Notes: generated by a model from the sequence alone, not told the origin. DNA of 64,000 nt from Chryseobacterium sp. ZHDP1 (GCF_018603435.1 NZ_CP075682.1:496001-560000), one strand, 5' to 3'. Positions 8,377 through 17,956 are shown, counted from the stretch's first letter. A program made the numbers and translations.

Positions 8377-9378
8377 ATGAAAGAATTTTCTAAAGAGGTA
8401 TACCTGAAGTGGTATGAAGATATGACAATGTGGAGAAGGTTTGAAGACAAATGCCGTTCTCTTTATCTAAAACAAAAAATCAGAGGTTTTTTACATTTGT
8501 ATAACGGTCAGGAAGCAATCCCTGCAGGTTTTACGCATGCAATGGATTTAACTAAAGATAGTATGATCACTGCTTACAGATGCCATATCCATCCAATGGC
8601 TATGGGAGTGGATCCTAAAAGAATCATGGCGGAACTTTGTGGTAAAGCTACAGGTACTTCCGGAGGAATGGGCGGATCTATGCACATTTTCAGCAAAGAG
8701 CACAGATTTTACGGTGGTCACGGTATTGTAGGTGGTCAGATTCCTTTGGGAGCAGGTATTGCTTTTGCAGACAAATACTTCGACAGAAAAGCGGTGAATA
8801 TCTGTTTCTTCGGAGATGGAGCGGCTAGACAGGGTTCATTACATGAAACGTTTAACATGGCGATGAACTGGAAGCTTCCGGTAATTTTCGTTGTAGAAAA
8901 TAATCAGTATGCGATGGGAACTTCTGTTAAAAGAACAGCAAACCACGAAGATATTTATAAATTAGGATTAGGTTACGAAATGCCTTGCCTTGCAGTAGAT
9001 GCAATGGACCCTGAAAAAGTGGCTGAAGCGGCTTATGAAGCAATTGAAAGAGCAAGAAGAGGAGACGGACCTACTTTTATTGAAGCAAGAACATACCGTT
9101 ACAGAGGACACTCTATGTCTGATGCAGAACCATACAGATCTAAAGATGAAGTTGCGCTTCACAAAAATGATGATCCTATCGAGTTGATTAAGCAGAGAAT
9201 TTTGGCTAACAGCTGGGCAACAGAAGAGGAATTGGAAGCGATGGATAACAAATCCAGAGATTTCGTGGAAGAGTGCATAGAATTTATGGAAAATTCTCCT
9301 TATCCTGATGCAGAGAAGATCTACGAGTATGTATATGCTCAGGAAGACTATCCGTTCTTAGACAAATTAGAAAACTAA
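8377..9378 (+). CDS. pdhA: Pyruvate dehydrogenase E1 component subunit alpha
   Basis: This 333 aa protein is the thiamine-diphosphate-binding alpha chain of the E1 heterotetramer, which decarboxylates pyruvate and passes acetyl to E2. The ThDP/Mg motif runs from GDGAARQGSLHE to ENNQYAMGT. The phosphorylation-loop-like region YRYRGHSMSDAEPYR and the GGSMHIF segment are typical. A TAATTTTG -7-like element lies upstream, though without a clear TTG at the proper distance. The E2 gene follows after 108 bp. The E1 beta gene is not in this window, a split arrangement I recall in other Flavobacteriia. Confidence 0.95.
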   Translation: MKEFSKEVYLKWYEDMTMWRRFEDKCRSLYLKQKIRGFLHLYNGQEAIPAGFTHAMDLTKDSMITAYRCHIHPMAMGVDPKRIMAELCGKATGTSGGMGGSMHIFSKEHRFYGGHGIVGGQIPLGAGIAFADKYFDRKAVNICFFGDGAARQGSLHETFNMAMNWKLPVIFVVENNQYAMGTSVKRTANHEDIYKLGLGYEMPCLAVDAMDPEKVAEAAYEAIERARRGDGPTFIEARTYRYRGHSMSDAEPYRSKDEVALHKNDDPIELIKQRILANSWATEEELEAMDNKSRDFVEECIEFMENSPYPDAEKIYEYVYAQEDYPFLDKLEN

Positions 9379-9392
9379 AAGATAATAAATCG

Positions 9393-9476
9393 GTTTGAAA
9401 GTTTGAAAATTTGAAAATGATTTATTACCATATCTTTTTTAATTTTCAAATTCATAAAATCCCAAATTTTCAAATT
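9393..9476. repeat. Intergenic TTTGAAA tandem and inverted repeat between pdhA and E2 gene
   Basis: The gap holds three tandem TTTGAAA units (9394-9417) and, downstream, ATTTTCAAATT at 9466-9476, which pairs perfectly with AATTTGAAAAT at 9408-9418. A second partial copy lies at 9442-9451. The RNA could fold into a weak AT-only hairpin between the two pdh cistrons. Confidence 0.6.
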
Positions 9477-9486
9477 ATAAAAAATT

Positions 9487-11103
9487 ATGGCAGAAGTAAT
9501 TACAATGCCACGTCTTTCCGATACAATGACGGAAGGAAAAGTGGCAAAATGGCATAAAAAAGTAGGTGATAAAGTAAAGGAAGGCGATATCTTAGCTGAA
9601 ATTGAAACAGATAAAGCGGTTCAGGATTTTGAATCTGAAATGGAAGGAACTCTTTTATATATCGGAGTGGAAGAAGGTAATGCAGCAGCGGTAGATTCTG
9701 TTCTGGCAATTATCGGTAATGAAGGAGAAGATATTTCAGGACTTACAGGCGGTGCAGCTGCTCCGGCTCAGGGCGGTTCTGAAGAGAAAAAAACAGAAGA
9801 AGAATCTAAAACTGAAAACAGTTCTACCAGTGTGGAACAAACTTCTGCGGAAATTCCTGCAGGTGTGGAAGTAATTACCATGCCAAGACTTTCGGACACA
9901 ATGACGGAAGGTAAAGTTGCGAAATGGCACAAAAATGTTGGCGATACCGTAAAAGAAGGTGATCTTCTTGCTGAAATCGAGACAGATAAAGCCGTTCAGG
10001 ATTTCGAATCTGAGTTCAACGGAGTATTGTTGAAGCAGGGTGTTGAAGAAGGAGGTGCTGCTCCGGTAGATTCCGTTTTGGCAATTATCGGACCTGAAGG
10101 AACAGATGTTTCAGGAGTTGGTGCTCCAAAAGCGGCTGCTTCATCATCAGAAAAACCAGCTGAACAAAAAACTGAGGCTAAAGCAGAAGAAAAATCGGCT
10201 CCGGCTGCGGATCATTCCTCTACAGACAGAGTTGCCATTTCTCCTTTAGCGAAGAAAATGGCTCAGGATAAAGGAGTTGATATCAACAGTATTCAGGGTT
10301 CCGGAGAAAACGGAAGAATCGTTAAAAAAGATATTGAAAATTATCAGCCTTCGGCTAAACCAGCGGCTTCAGCTCCATCTGCAAGTCCTGCGGCGGCTCA
10401 GGTTGCATTAAGTTTCGTACAGGGTGAAGATACTGAAACTCCAAATTCACAGGTAAGAAACGTAATTGCAAAACGTCTTTCTGAAAGTAAATTCTCTGCG
10501 CCTCACTATTATCTGATGGTTGAAATCAACATGGATAAAGCGATCGAAGCAAGAAAAGAGATCAATTCTTTACCAGATACTAAAATTTCTTTCAACGATA
10601 TGATTATTAAGGCGACTGCAGTTGCTTTAAGAAAACATCCACAGGTAAATTCAAGCTGGGCGGGAGATAAGATCATCCACAGAGGAAACATCAACATTGG
10701 GGTAGCAGTTGCAATTCCGGACGGATTGGTAGTTCCTGTTCTTAAGAATACAGACCAGATGAATTACACGCAGATTTCTGCTGCGGTAAAAGATATGGCT
10801 TCAAGAGCGAAAAACAAAGGTCTTAAAGCTAATGAAATGGAAGGTTCTACCTTCTCTATTTCAAACCTGGGAATGTTCGGAATCGAAACATTTACAAGCA
10901 TCATCAATCAGCCAAATGCTGCGATCCTTTCAGTAGGAGCCATCATCGAGAAACCTGTTGTGAAAAACGGACAAATCGTAGTTGGAAACATCATGAAGCT
11001 TTCATTGGCTTGCGATCACAGAGTCGTAGACGGTGCTACAGGAGCACAGTTCTTACAGACTTTAAAAACATATCTGGAAAGTCCTTTAACATTGTTACTG
11101 TAA
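9487..11103 (+). CDS. Pyruvate dehydrogenase E2, dihydrolipoyllysine acetyltransferase
   Basis: This 538 aa core subunit of the pyruvate dehydrogenase complex has two tandem lipoyl domains (about 1-78 and 128-205), each with the lipoylation site ETDKA (Lys43 and Lys168). Alanine/proline/glutamate-rich linkers join them to a peripheral subunit-binding domain near 247-290 (ISPLAKKMA...GRIVKKDIENY). The catalytic acetyltransferase domain ends with DHRVVDGATG, whose His511 is the active-site residue. It transfers acetyl from E1-bound ThDP through lipoamide to CoA. It is co-directional with pdhA and closed by a terminator. Confidence 0.95.
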   Translation: MAEVITMPRLSDTMTEGKVAKWHKKVGDKVKEGDILAEIETDKAVQDFESEMEGTLLYIGVEEGNAAAVDSVLAIIGNEGEDISGLTGGAAAPAQGGSEEKKTEEESKTENSSTSVEQTSAEIPAGVEVITMPRLSDTMTEGKVAKWHKNVGDTVKEGDLLAEIETDKAVQDFESEFNGVLLKQGVEEGGAAPVDSVLAIIGPEGTDVSGVGAPKAAASSSEKPAEQKTEAKAEEKSAPAADHSSTDRVAISPLAKKMAQDKGVDINSIQGSGENGRIVKKDIENYQPSAKPAASAPSASPAAAQVALSFVQGEDTETPNSQVRNVIAKRLSESKFSAPHYYLMVEINMDKAIEARKEINSLPDTKISFNDMIIKATAVALRKHPQVNSSWAGDKIIHRGNINIGVAVAIPDGLVVPVLKNTDQMNYTQISAAVKDMASRAKNKGLKANEMEGSTFSISNLGMFGIETFTSIINQPNAAILSVGAIIEKPVVKNGQIVVGNIMKLSLACDHRVVDGATGAQFLQTLKTYLESPLTLLL

Positions 11104-11126
11104 TTTTCTGTTTAGATATACAACTT

Positions 11127-11165
11127 AAAAAGGTTTACCGGAACAAATTCGGTAAACCTTTTTTA
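11127..11165 (+). terminator. Terminator after the E2 gene
   Basis: AAAAAGGTTTACCG (11127-11140) and its perfect complement (11150-11163) flank a nine-base loop; the descending arm ends in a T run of six. Confidence 0.9.
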
Positions 11166-11227
11166 ATTTTAAGGTGATTTTAATCTGTTTAAATAAATTT
11201 TAGAATGATCCTTGCTGGTTTTTAAAA

Positions 11228-12223
11228 ATGAAGTTAATTACACTAAAATTAGACAAACAAAATATTTTTCTTTTATTGCTGATTGTAATGGTTGCAGCAG
11301 GCAAGCTGATTCCATTCAAAAGTGAATACAATCAGTATTTTAATTTATCTGCGTTTATCGATTGGGGAATTGCTGCAATCTTTCTTCTGTATGGATTAAA
11401 GCTGAATATCAAAGAAATTATCAAAGATATTTCCAACTGGAAACTTCATCTTTTGGTTCAGGCGGGAACATTTATTATTTTTCCGCTGCTTGCATTTTTG
11501 TTTTATGGCTTTGTAAAAGATACCGAATTTTTTGTGACGTGGCTTTCCATATTTTTCCTGGCAAGTCTGCCTTCAACAGTCTCTTCTTCGGTTGTAATGG
11601 TTTCTATTGCAAAAGGAAATGTAACTTCGGCTATTTTCAACGCCTCCATTTCAGGAATCATCGGAATTGTCATGACTCCTTTACTGATGAGCTTTTTTAT
11701 ACAACCCGATCAGGAAAATATTAATAACTCAGAAATTATCCAACAATTGTTGCTTAAAGTTTTACTGCCGATCATTTTAGGACTGATTTTAAACCCGTTA
11801 TTGAAAAACTTGGTGACAAAGTATGCAAAAATTATTGCGGAATTTGATAAAATGATCATTTTACTCATCGTCTACGAAAGTTTCTCGGAAGCGTTTTCAC
11901 AAAATGTATTTGCCTCAGTTCCATCTTCTGTATTCCTGATTATTGCTGTCAGTGTTATCACTTTATTTTTCTCGGTATACGGAATTTTAAAATTAATTTC
12001 TGGAAGGCTTCATTTTAAAAGAGAAGATACCATCACAGCTACCTTCTGCGGATCAAAGAAATCTCTTGTTCACGGAAGCCTTTTTGTAATGGTTTTAGGG
12101 ATTCCTGAAGATCAGAAAGTGCTGTTTTTGCTTCCGGTAATGATCTATCACAGTTTTCAGCTATTTTATGTGAGCTGGCTTGCCAATAAAATTGAGAAAA
12201 AATATCGACTGGAAAATGGATAG
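11228..12223 (+). CDS. SBF-like (bile acid:sodium symporter superfamily) membrane transporter
   Basis: This 331 aa protein has about ten hydrophobic helices. It matches the SBF-like branch (YfeH/ASBT relatives): IDWGIAAIFLLYGLKLNIKE in helices 2-3, SLPSTVSSSVVMVSIAKGNV (the TVSSS crossover region), and FCGSKKSLVHG with YHSFQLFYVSWLANK near the C-terminus. Relatives are sodium-coupled carriers of organic anions. The substrate here is unknown, and bile acids are unlikely in a free-living organism. It stands alone on the + strand after the pdh terminator. Confidence 0.88.
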   Translation: MKLITLKLDKQNIFLLLLIVMVAAGKLIPFKSEYNQYFNLSAFIDWGIAAIFLLYGLKLNIKEIIKDISNWKLHLLVQAGTFIIFPLLAFLFYGFVKDTEFFVTWLSIFFLASLPSTVSSSVVMVSIAKGNVTSAIFNASISGIIGIVMTPLLMSFFIQPDQENINNSEIIQQLLLKVLLPIILGLILNPLLKNLVTKYAKIIAEFDKMIILLIVYESFSEAFSQNVFASVPSSVFLIIAVSVITLFFSVYGILKLISGRLHFKREDTITATFCGSKKSLVHGSLFVMVLGIPEDQKVLFLLPVMIYHSFQLFYVSWLANKIEKKYRLENG

Positions 12224-12283
12224 TCGTTGTAAATTATATTTTTATTGCTTTTCAGATTTAAATCAATTCACTATTTTTGAATC

Positions 12284-12952
12284 ATGATTAAAGCAAGGAA
12301 TATCCATAAATTTTATGGGAATTTAGAAGTACTGAAAGGAGTTGATATTCACATCAAAACAGGAGAGGTGGTTTCAATTGTGGGAGAATCCGGAGCCGGA
12401 AAATCTACACTTTTGCAGATTCTGGGAACACTGGATCAGCCAACGACTTCCAATAAGTTTGATACGGAAATTGAAATTGCCGGAGAATCTTTCATCAATA
12501 TGAATGATAAGCAGCTTTCTAAATTCAGAAACCAGAATATTGGCTTTGTATTTCAGTTCCATCAATTATTGCCGGAGTTTACAGCTTTAGAAAACGTTTT
12601 ATTACCGACAAAAATAGCAGGAGCCAGTGAAAAAGAAGCAATTGAAAAAGCATATGCTCTGTTTGAAGACTTAAAGATTGAACAGCGATTGCATCATAAG
12701 CCCAATCAGCTTTCAGGTGGTGAAGCGCAAAGAGTAGCGGTGGCAAGAGCTTTAATCAACTCGCCGAAAATCATTTTTGCAGATGAACCAACGGGAAATT
12801 TAGATTCGAAAAATGCAGATGATCTTCACAGGTTGTTTTTTGATCTGAGAGATAAATATAACCAGACTTTTGTGATTGTAACCCATAATCCGAATCTGGC
12901 AGAAATTACTGACCGGAAACTGGTAATGAAAGACGGAATGATTATCGAATAA
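12284..12952 (+). CDS. lolD: ABC transporter ATP-binding protein, LolD/MacB type
   Basis: This 222 aa nucleotide-binding protein has Walker A GESGAGKS at 34-41, Q-loop [18 protein letters not shown], signature [15 protein letters not shown] and Walker [16 protein letters not shown]. The [13 protein letters not shown] and EPTGNLDS motifs place it in the LolD/MacB/FtsE group, which drives lipoprotein release or mechanotransmission from the inner membrane. No permease is adjacent; in many Bacteroidota the LolCE-like permease is encoded elsewhere. The symbol is a best family match. The gene begins a run of four closely packed + strand genes. Confidence 0.85.
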   Translation: MIKARNIHKFYGNLEVLKGVDIHIKTGEVVSIVGESGAGKSTLLQILGTLDQPTTSNKFDTEIEIAGESFINMNDKQLSKFRNQNIGFVFQFHQLLPEFTALENVLLPTKIAGASEKEAIEKAYALFEDLKIEQRLHHKPNQLSGGEAQRVAVARALINSPKIIFADEPTGNLDSKNADDLHRLFFDLRDKYNQTFVIVTHNPNLAEITDRKLVMKDGMIIE

Positions 12953-12963
12953 AACTTCCGCAA

Positions 12964-13545
12964 ATGATGAAACCCTTTATTTTTTTATTTCTTTTCCTTA
13001 TTTCATGTACCAAATTTGATTCTCAGGCTTCAAGTAATACCGAAATATTGCCAAAATCCAGAATTTTAGAACTAAAGAATTTTATTAAAGGAAAAAATTA
13101 TAATCAGAACCTTGCTGTTTTTATCAATTTTAAAATTCATTCAGGAAAGTACCGTTATTTCGTTTACGATCTGAAGAACAATAAAATCCTGCAGAAAGCA
13201 ATTGTTGCTCACGGCGACGGATCTGTTGTTAAAAATTCCTCTGCTTTGAAGTTCAGTAATGCAGATGGTTCGCACCAGTCGTCGTTGGGAAAATACGAAA
13301 TAAAGGAAAGTTATTCCGGAAAATTCGGAAAAGCCTATCGACTGGATGGTCTGGATAAAACGAACAGCAATGCTAGAGCGAGAGCCATTGTGTTGCACTC
13401 TTATTACTGTATTCCCGACAAAGAATCTGTAAATTCTGCCTGTTTAAGTTTTGGATGTCCTATGCTTTCTAAAAATGCATTCAACGAAACTTCTAAGTTT
13501 ATTGACGGTTCAAAGGAAACGATTATTTTATATGCTTTTTACTAA
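12964..13545 (+). CDS. L,D-transpeptidase-like (YkuD_2) lipoprotein
   Basis: This 193 aa protein has a hydrophobic N-terminus ending in FLISCTK, a lipobox. The remainder matches the murein L,D-transpeptidase catalytic family: GKYRYFVYDLKNNKI, then AHGDGS, SSLGKYEIKE, then IVLHSYYCIPD and a catalytic SACLSFGCPML, where the Cys of SFGC is the nucleophile and the His of LHSYY its partner. Such enzymes cut or form meso-DAP bonds in peptidoglycan. Two adjacent ATGs (12964, 12967) can start it. It lies 11 bp after the LolD-like gene. Confidence 0.85.
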   Translation: MMKPFIFLFLFLISCTKFDSQASSNTEILPKSRILELKNFIKGKNYNQNLAVFINFKIHSGKYRYFVYDLKNNKILQKAIVAHGDGSVVKNSSALKFSNADGSHQSSLGKYEIKESYSGKFGKAYRLDGLDKTNSNARARAIVLHSYYCIPDKESVNSACLSFGCPMLSKNAFNETSKFIDGSKETIILYAFY

Positions 13546-13565
13546 TTTTATTTTAAACTAAAAAA

Positions 13566-14243
13566 ATGCGCATTAAACTCCTTGCTGAAGACGACAGACC
13601 AAGAGAAAAATTTTTACGGAAAGGTAAAAGTTCGCTTTCTGATTCTGAACTGCTTGCCATCATCATGGGAAGCGGAAGCAGGGACGAAACAGCGATAGAA
13701 CTGGCGAGAAAAATTTTAGCCTCTGTTAATAACAACTGGCATCAGTTAAGTCTTCTGTCTTTAAAAGATCTAATGAAATTTAAAGGAGTGGGAGAGGTAA
13801 AAGCTATATCTATTATCACTGCTTTGGAAATCGGGAGAAGAAGAGCGAGTCAGGAAATTCCTGAAAAACCTGTGATTTCAGGAAGTGATGGAGCATATCA
13901 GATTTTCAGAAATCATTTGTCGGATCTTCGGACAGAGGCATTTTGGGCAATTTTTCTGAATCAGAGCAACAGAGTCATTCATCTTGCCCAGCTTACGCAA
14001 GGAGGAATTAATCAATCGATTGTGGATATACGCGTGTTGTTTAAAACGGCATTAGACCATTTTTCAACAGGGATTATCATTGCGCACAATCATCCTTCGG
14101 GAAACTTAAAGCCAAGCAGGGAAGATATTGATATTACCAAAAAAATAACAGAAGCGGGAAAAACATTGAATATTCAGCTCCTGGATCATTTGATTATTAC
14201 CCAGAATTCGTATTTCAGTTTTTCAGACGAAGGATTATTATGA
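13566..14243 (+). CDS. radC: RadC family JAB-domain protein
   Basis: This 225 aa protein joins an N-terminal helix-hairpin-helix region (LMKFKGVGEVKAISIITALEIG) to a JAB1/MPN metalloprotease-like domain with IAHNHPSGNLKPSREDID, whose two histidines and the aspartate bind zinc. The name comes from a DNA-repair phenotype in E. coli later assigned elsewhere; the true function is unresolved, and related proteins travel with mobile elements. Here it is a full-length housekeeping-type copy. Its stop overlaps the next start (ATGA). Confidence 0.93.
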   Translation: MRIKLLAEDDRPREKFLRKGKSSLSDSELLAIIMGSGSRDETAIELARKILASVNNNWHQLSLLSLKDLMKFKGVGEVKAISIITALEIGRRRASQEIPEKPVISGSDGAYQIFRNHLSDLRTEAFWAIFLNQSNRVIHLAQLTQGGINQSIVDIRVLFKTALDHFSTGIIIAHNHPSGNLKPSREDIDITKKITEAGKTLNIQLLDHLIITQNSYFSFSDEGLL

Positions 14244-15130
14244 TTAAAAGATTGAAATATAATGAAATAGATTTTGAGAAATATTCTAAGTGTCTTGAGA
14301 ATTCTGCACAATGGAAATATTCCGCTAGCAAGGATTTTTTGGATATTACTTCTGGAAAGCAGTGGGAATTGCTTGTTTATAATGACTATGAAGCAGTAAT
14401 GCCTGTTCCTTTTGTAAAAAAAATAGGATTTAAAATTGTAATTAATCCTAAACTTTGTCAGCAATTAGGTATTTTTTCGAATATCGATGATGTTAAAATT
14501 AACGATCTTTTTTTAAGTTTTTTAGAAAAAAAATATAATATCTGGTATTATGGTTTTAATGATAAAAATACCTTTAGTAAATTATTAAAAAGGAGAAAAA
14601 ATTTCCTTATTTATCCGGATAATTATGAAATTGTAAGACAGAAATATTCTCCTAAGAGAAAGAGAAAATTAAGGCTTGATGATGATATTTTACAAAAATC
14701 TGAAGTAAGAGAGGTTTCTATATTTAATGCTTGGGAATTTATTTCAAAAAATCTGATTGGTGCGAAAGATGAAAAGGATAAAAATAGCTTTCTGCAGATT
14801 TTTACAGACCTTGAAAAAGCAGGTTATTTAAAGTTAAAAGCTTTTTTTTATGGTACTGCGATTATCAATCTTATAGCCGTCTATAGTGACGATAAAACGA
14901 TTGCTTTGCTGGGTACTTTTAATGATAAAGATCATGTTAAATTATCAGGTTCTTCATTTATTATAGACGATGTAATTCGTGAGAATATACAGACTAAAAT
15001 CTTTGATTTTGAAGGAAGTGATATTCCCGCTATTGAAGAGTTTTTCAGAGGTTTTCGTCCGGAATTGAAGAGCTATCCTGTTATCTTTAACTCAAAAAAG
15101 CAAGTTATAAAGAGTTTTTTCAGGCAGTAA
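14240..15130 (+). CDS. FemAB/GNAT-like protein of unknown function
   Basis: This 296 aa protein is translationally coupled to radC by a 4 bp overlap. Its shape suggests a double-GNAT FemAB-type acyltransferase: an early LLVYNDYEAVMPVPFVKKIGF strand, a basic RKRKLRLD segment, and a C-terminal FDFEGSDIPAIEEFFRGF, like the FEGS...FFRGFG motif in BioF2/FemAB-like proteins of Bacteroidota. I cannot name a substrate. Base composition becomes clearly more AT-rich from this gene onward to about 19.1 kb. Confidence 0.6.
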   Translation: MIKRLKYNEIDFEKYSKCLENSAQWKYSASKDFLDITSGKQWELLVYNDYEAVMPVPFVKKIGFKIVINPKLCQQLGIFSNIDDVKINDLFLSFLEKKYNIWYYGFNDKNTFSKLLKRRKNFLIYPDNYEIVRQKYSPKRKRKLRLDDDILQKSEVREVSIFNAWEFISKNLIGAKDEKDKNSFLQIFTDLEKAGYLKLKAFFYGTAIINLIAVYSDDKTIALLGTFNDKDHVKLSGSSFIIDDVIRENIQTKIFDFEGSDIPAIEEFFRGFRPELKSYPVIFNSKKQVIKSFFRQ

Positions 15131-15165
15131 AAAAATCGCTTCAAATTCAAGAAGCGATCTTTCTG
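15131..15165 (+). terminator. Probable terminator after the radC operon
   Basis: ATCGCTTC (15135-15142) pairs perfectly with GAAGCGAT (15151-15158) around an eight-base loop. The T tract after it (CTTTCTGTTT) is imperfect. On the opposite strand the stem is followed by seven Ts, so it may also end the protease operon. Confidence 0.75.
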
Positions 15166-15182
15166 TTTATAAAATTATATTT

Positions 15183-17075
15183 TTATTCCTTAACGAATTT
15201 TTTGAAATATTTTAACTTAGAATTCTCATTAGTAATCTCAATAAAATAAGTACCTTTTAATAAGTTTGAAATATCTACTGATGCAGTGTTTATGATAGAG
15301 ATTTTGTTTTCAAGCACTAATCTGTTACTTACATCAAATATTTTAATTGTACTATTTTTTAATTCTTTAGTTGTTTTAATAAATAGATTGTCTATAGCGG
15401 GAATTGGATAGAGCGTAATATCTTCATTCTTAATTTCAACTATTTTTGAAGAGCTGTTTTTAGCTATTTTTCCGGTATCCAAAGATTTATTTTGGTTAGG
15501 ATTAAAATTAAAACAAGTATTTTGATTTTCTATGTAAAAATAATGACTTTTTCCATTTCCTGGCTCTAGAACTGTATTTGTATCTAAAATAATGCTTTTC
15601 TTGGCTTTAAATTTAACATTGGCATTTTGTGTAAAACTTTCATTTTGAATTCTTATAGATTCGGGAGAATTTGTAAGTTCAAAGTTCCATCTGTTAAATT
15701 TTTTATTTTCAATCAAAACTTCTCCACCATTTGACGAATTCATTTGCCAAGCCATTTTATTAGCTTTTCCGGCATCAACTCTCCCGGCTCCTAAAAGTCC
15801 TGTAAATATTTGATTTTGAGGAATCTGATCTATATTGGCTGCAGTAAGTTTTAGAATAGTTTCTGCTTCAATCGGTGATAGACAATTATTAGAAGAAAAT
15901 AATAATGAAAGTGTCCCAGAAATAATTGGAGAGGCTAAAGAAGTTCCTATCCAAACTCTTCCAAGGCAAGTATCACAACCACTATATGGCAACCCTTCTA
16001 TATCATAAGCTGGAGCTACAATATCCACATCTTCATTATTCTGTAATTTATTTTCCAAAATTGGATAATTACTATAATGAACATCCTTAACATTTGTAGT
16101 TACAGAAGCTCCAATATCATTATAATGACCAACTCCACTTACTGCAATTACGTTTTGATATGATGCAGGAAATACCTGTGCGTAAGTATTTCCACAAGAT
16201 GAATTTCCAGCTGCTGCGACCAAAACTGTTCCATTATTATATATTTCATTCACAGCATCCTGTTCTGTTTGTGTAAAACTACAGGTTGACAGCCAGCTCA
16301 TATTTATTATTCTTGCACCATTATCAGACATTTGCTTCAGATAACCCCAACTACCCCAACTATAGTGATCTGTTACTAATAGTTTATTATTAAAGCCAAT
16401 TGATGAACTGCCGAAATTATTATCTGTTTTAGATCCTGCCAATCCAGCAACTACATTTCCATGTAAATCAGTAGAAGAAACAGTTTGTCCAGGCAAAGTT
16501 GATATTTTATTTTCAAACTCTGCATGAGTCAAACGAAAACTGGTATCTGAAATTCCTACAGTCACTCCGTCACCTTTAGAATAATCCCATGCTTCTCTAG
16601 CATTTATTAAATCCAGATGTGTATGTGCTATATCTTGAGGAAATAGATAATAATCATTTGGCGTATAAGTAAATAGATAAGGTACCGAAGCTGGCTTGAT
16701 ATTATTTAAAAGAAAAGAATTGTTGTTGACATTTTGTAACAAAATATCTTCATCACGAGTATCTATTTTTTCAGATTTTACAATATCGCTTTTGTTTGAA
16801 AATGCAAAATCATTATACTCTTTTTCATTTCTAAATTCAATCAATGAAGTATTTTTCAGCTTTTGAGAAGAAAAATTCCAGAATGCTTCTTCGTACTTTA
16901 TAACTTCAATATTCTGATTATTGAATGATAATGTTTTAGACTTGTCATTTTGCTTGACAGTCTGCGGTTTATTAGAAGAATTTTTAAATTCAATATAATA
17001 CAAAGATTTACTCTGTTGAGAAAAGCATAGTATATTTAAAAATAAAAATCCCAAAGCGAAGCTTGTTCTTCTCAT
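15183..17075 (-). CDS. Secreted S8 (subtilisin-like) serine protease with type IX secretion signal
   Basis: This 630 aa protein begins with a signal peptide (FLFLNILCFSQ). The subtilisin catalytic residues are visible: Asp177 in GISDTSF, His205 in DLHGNVVAG, the oxyanion Asn291 in AAAGNSS and Ser379 in GTSLASPIISG. The last ~80 residues form a type A T9SS C-terminal domain: LYPIPAIDNLFIKTTKE, KIFDVSNRLV, and LKGTYFIEI near the end. That predicts Sec export, T9SS crossing of the outer membrane, cleavage and surface attachment or release. PorQ, a T9SS component, is encoded at 59.3 kb. The start overlaps the preceding gene by 4 bp (ATGA), indicating coupled translation. Confidence 0.93.
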   Translation of the reverse strand: MRRTSFALGFLFLNILCFSQQSKSLYYIEFKNSSNKPQTVKQNDKSKTLSFNNQNIEVIKYEEAFWNFSSQKLKNTSLIEFRNEKEYNDFAFSNKSDIVKSEKIDTRDEDILLQNVNNNSFLLNNIKPASVPYLFTYTPNDYYLFPQDIAHTHLDLINAREAWDYSKGDGVTVGISDTSFRLTHAEFENKISTLPGQTVSSTDLHGNVVAGLAGSKTDNNFGSSSIGFNNKLLVTDHYSWGSWGYLKQMSDNGARIINMSWLSTCSFTQTEQDAVNEIYNNGTVLVAAAGNSSCGNTYAQVFPASYQNVIAVSGVGHYNDIGASVTTNVKDVHYSNYPILENKLQNNEDVDIVAPAYDIEGLPYSGCDTCLGRVWIGTSLASPIISGTLSLLFSSNNCLSPIEAETILKLTAANIDQIPQNQIFTGLLGAGRVDAGKANKMAWQMNSSNGGEVLIENKKFNRWNFELTNSPESIRIQNESFTQNANVKFKAKKSIILDTNTVLEPGNGKSHYFYIENQNTCFNFNPNQNKSLDTGKIAKNSSSKIVEIKNEDITLYPIPAIDNLFIKTTKELKNSTIKIFDVSNRLVLENKISIINTASVDISNLLKGTYFIEITNENSKLKYFKKFVKE

Positions 17076-17869
17076 TTTTTTGAATTTTGAATTTCCTCAA
17101 TTTTTTTATTTAGATCAATTACATGAAGTGTAAGTTCTTCAACCTTCTTTAGTAGAAGAATATTCATTTCTTTTAATTCAATACCTTTTTCTATAGCTTC
17201 ATTTGTTGTTGGTACTTCAGGTAGATGTTTGTTTTCTGAAATAAATTTTTCAAGCTCTGTTAATGGCATTAGTTTATATTCTTTCTCAAAAACATAATCT
17301 GCCCAACCATTTGATGAGGCTACATCCACTTTTACTTTTTCGGTTCTAATTCCACCTTTTACAAATAACTTGTAATCATTGCAATCTGTACAGGAAGCAA
17401 GTGCCATATTATTCCAATCAACCCCAATCAAAACTCTTCCATTTGCTCTTACAGAAAATTTAGGTTTAGACCAATCGGTAGGACTTGAAGGAGACGAAAG
17501 GGTTAAAAGTCCAACATCATTATTTTGAAAATACTTATGTGATAGCCACATAATATCACCGTCTTTTACTATATTTTGAGCTTCACTGAAAAAATGAAAA
17601 GCATCTCCAGTAGATTCTGAGATATATTCTGTACTACCACGCAAATTAATTGCTAAATTAGAATTTGGAGCAGTACCAATACCAATTTGACCAGTAGAAT
17701 TAATTCTTAATCTTTCAATATTGTTAGTTTTTAATACTAAATCCTGATTATCAGAAGTTCCAATGTAGTTTGTTGCGGGTGCAGTTCCAGAGTTGCCATT
17801 TAAGTTCCAAGATTGAGCTGTAGAGATTGCATTAATTGCAAGGGCAATTAAGATAATTGTTTTTTTCAT
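17072..17869 (-). CDS. Secreted protein with tail-fibre-like C-terminal segment, coupled to the S8 protease
   Basis: Starting at the ATG at 17869 gives ~265 aa with a clear signal peptide (MKKTIILIALAINAISTAQS); the longer frame would bury it. The middle is rich in short strands (ERLRINSTGQIGIGTAPNSN), as in trimeric fibre or S74-chaperone-associated proteins. It then reads VKGGIRTEKVKVD, WADYVFEKEYKLM, LTELEKFISENKHLPEVPT, and ends in a coiled coil (MNILLLKKVEELTLHVIDLN). The KHLPEVP segment recurs in many Bacteroidota surface proteins of unknown role. No T9SS domain is seen. The 4 bp overlap with the protease gene suggests a shared function. Confidence 0.7.
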   Translation of the reverse strand: MKKTIILIALAINAISTAQSWNLNGNSGTAPATNYIGTSDNQDLVLKTNNIERLRINSTGQIGIGTAPNSNLAINLRGSTEYISESTGDAFHFFSEAQNIVKDGDIMWLSHKYFQNNDVGLLTLSSPSSPTDWSKPKFSVRANGRVLIGVDWNNMALASCTDCNDYKLFVKGGIRTEKVKVDVASSNGWADYVFEKEYKLMPLTELEKFISENKHLPEVPTTNEAIEKGIELKEMNILLLKKVEELTLHVIDLNKKIEEIQNSKK

Positions 17870-17956
17870 GATTAAAAGATTATTTTTTATTTTGTTATAG
17901 CTTTGTAAATCTATAAAAATTAAATTACCAAACAATATTAAAAATGTTAATTAAAA

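Noticed and set aside
9379..9486. Possible missing E1-beta gene between pdhA and E2
   Set aside because: The 108 bp gap holds only an AT repeat; no coding remnant of a beta subunit is present.
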